From NCBI GenBank assembly GCA_964558295.1, contig CAZLDQ010000242.1, positions 1 through 7,823 on the forward strand: 7,823 nt of DNA, given 5' to 3'. Origin of the DNA: JBDKTH01 sp964558295 (GTDB lineage Bacteria; Planctomycetota; Planctomycetia; Pirellulales; Thermoguttaceae). Positions 6,030-7,823 of this stretch are shown in pieces. The notes below the pieces were generated by a model. It made no database searches. It was given only the letters and a program-made list of their open reading frames with translations, and was not told the DNA's origin. The position numbers and the translations under genes are program-made. The stretch's first letter is position 1. The number at the start of each line of letters is the position of its first letter.

Positions 6030-6054
6030 TCCCAGACCGGCCCCCCACGAGAAC

Positions 6055-6060
6055 GAGGAA
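6055..6060 (+). promoter_or_regulatory. carB ribosome binding site (GAGGAA)
   Basis: GAGGAA ends 7 bases before the GTG at 6068, a normal Shine-Dalgarno spacing. It supports the GTG as the carB start, together with the N-terminus MPRRDDLHKILLIGSGPI, which lines up with known CarB proteins. Confidence 0.75.
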
Positions 6061-6067
6061 CCCCTAC

Positions 6068-7823
<1,756 letters not shown>

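Overview
The window looks like chromosomal DNA from a planctomycete, most likely of the Pirellulales or Gemmatales type. The reasons are: GC-rich coding sequence, an N-terminal NPYRSP motif in one membrane protein (a recurring motif in planctomycetal proteins), a stand-alone sigma-54 activator, and a large exported HEAT-repeat protein. This placement is an inference from gene style; no ribosomal RNA or other marker gene is present. There are five genes: four on the minus strand and carB on the plus strand, running off the right edge.

Left part (1-2087): a small two-helix membrane protein with a YcxB-like C-terminal domain (32-733), then a 197-base spacer with two GC-rich hairpins and a triple AAATCTG repeat, then a sigma-54 (RpoN) activator made only of an AAA+ domain and a Fis-type helix-turn-helix (931-2001). 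An inverted partial copy of the AAATCTG repeat lies just upstream of the activator, so the repeat brackets the gene.

Middle part (2088-5780): argH (argininosuccinate lyase) is followed after only 15 bases by a 761-residue exported HEAT-repeat protein. That protein contains a block resembling a CheY-type receiver domain that has lost its phosphorylation residues. The two genes are probably co-transcribed. The sigma-54 activator follows on the same strand after 86 bases.

Right part (5781-7823): a 287-base divergent intergenic region separates argH from carB, the carbamoyl-phosphate synthase large subunit, of which 585 residues are in the window. Carbamoyl phosphate feeds both arginine and pyrimidine synthesis and ArgH catalyses the last arginine step, so joint control is plausible. 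The region holds a good sigma-70-type promoter for argH (TTGACA, 17 bases, TAGAGT) whose -10 box sits inside a 23-bp near-perfect inverted repeat resembling an operator. It also holds a hairpin followed by a T-rich tract in the carB leader that resembles an intrinsic terminator or attenuator, a second GC-rich leader stem-loop, and a clear ribosome binding site for the GTG start of carB.

The core genes are ordinary. The points worth a second look are the receiver-like block in an exported protein, the regulatory architecture between argH and carB, and the repeats around the sigma-54 gene. I see no tRNA, rRNA, CRISPR array, insertion sequence or phage gene.
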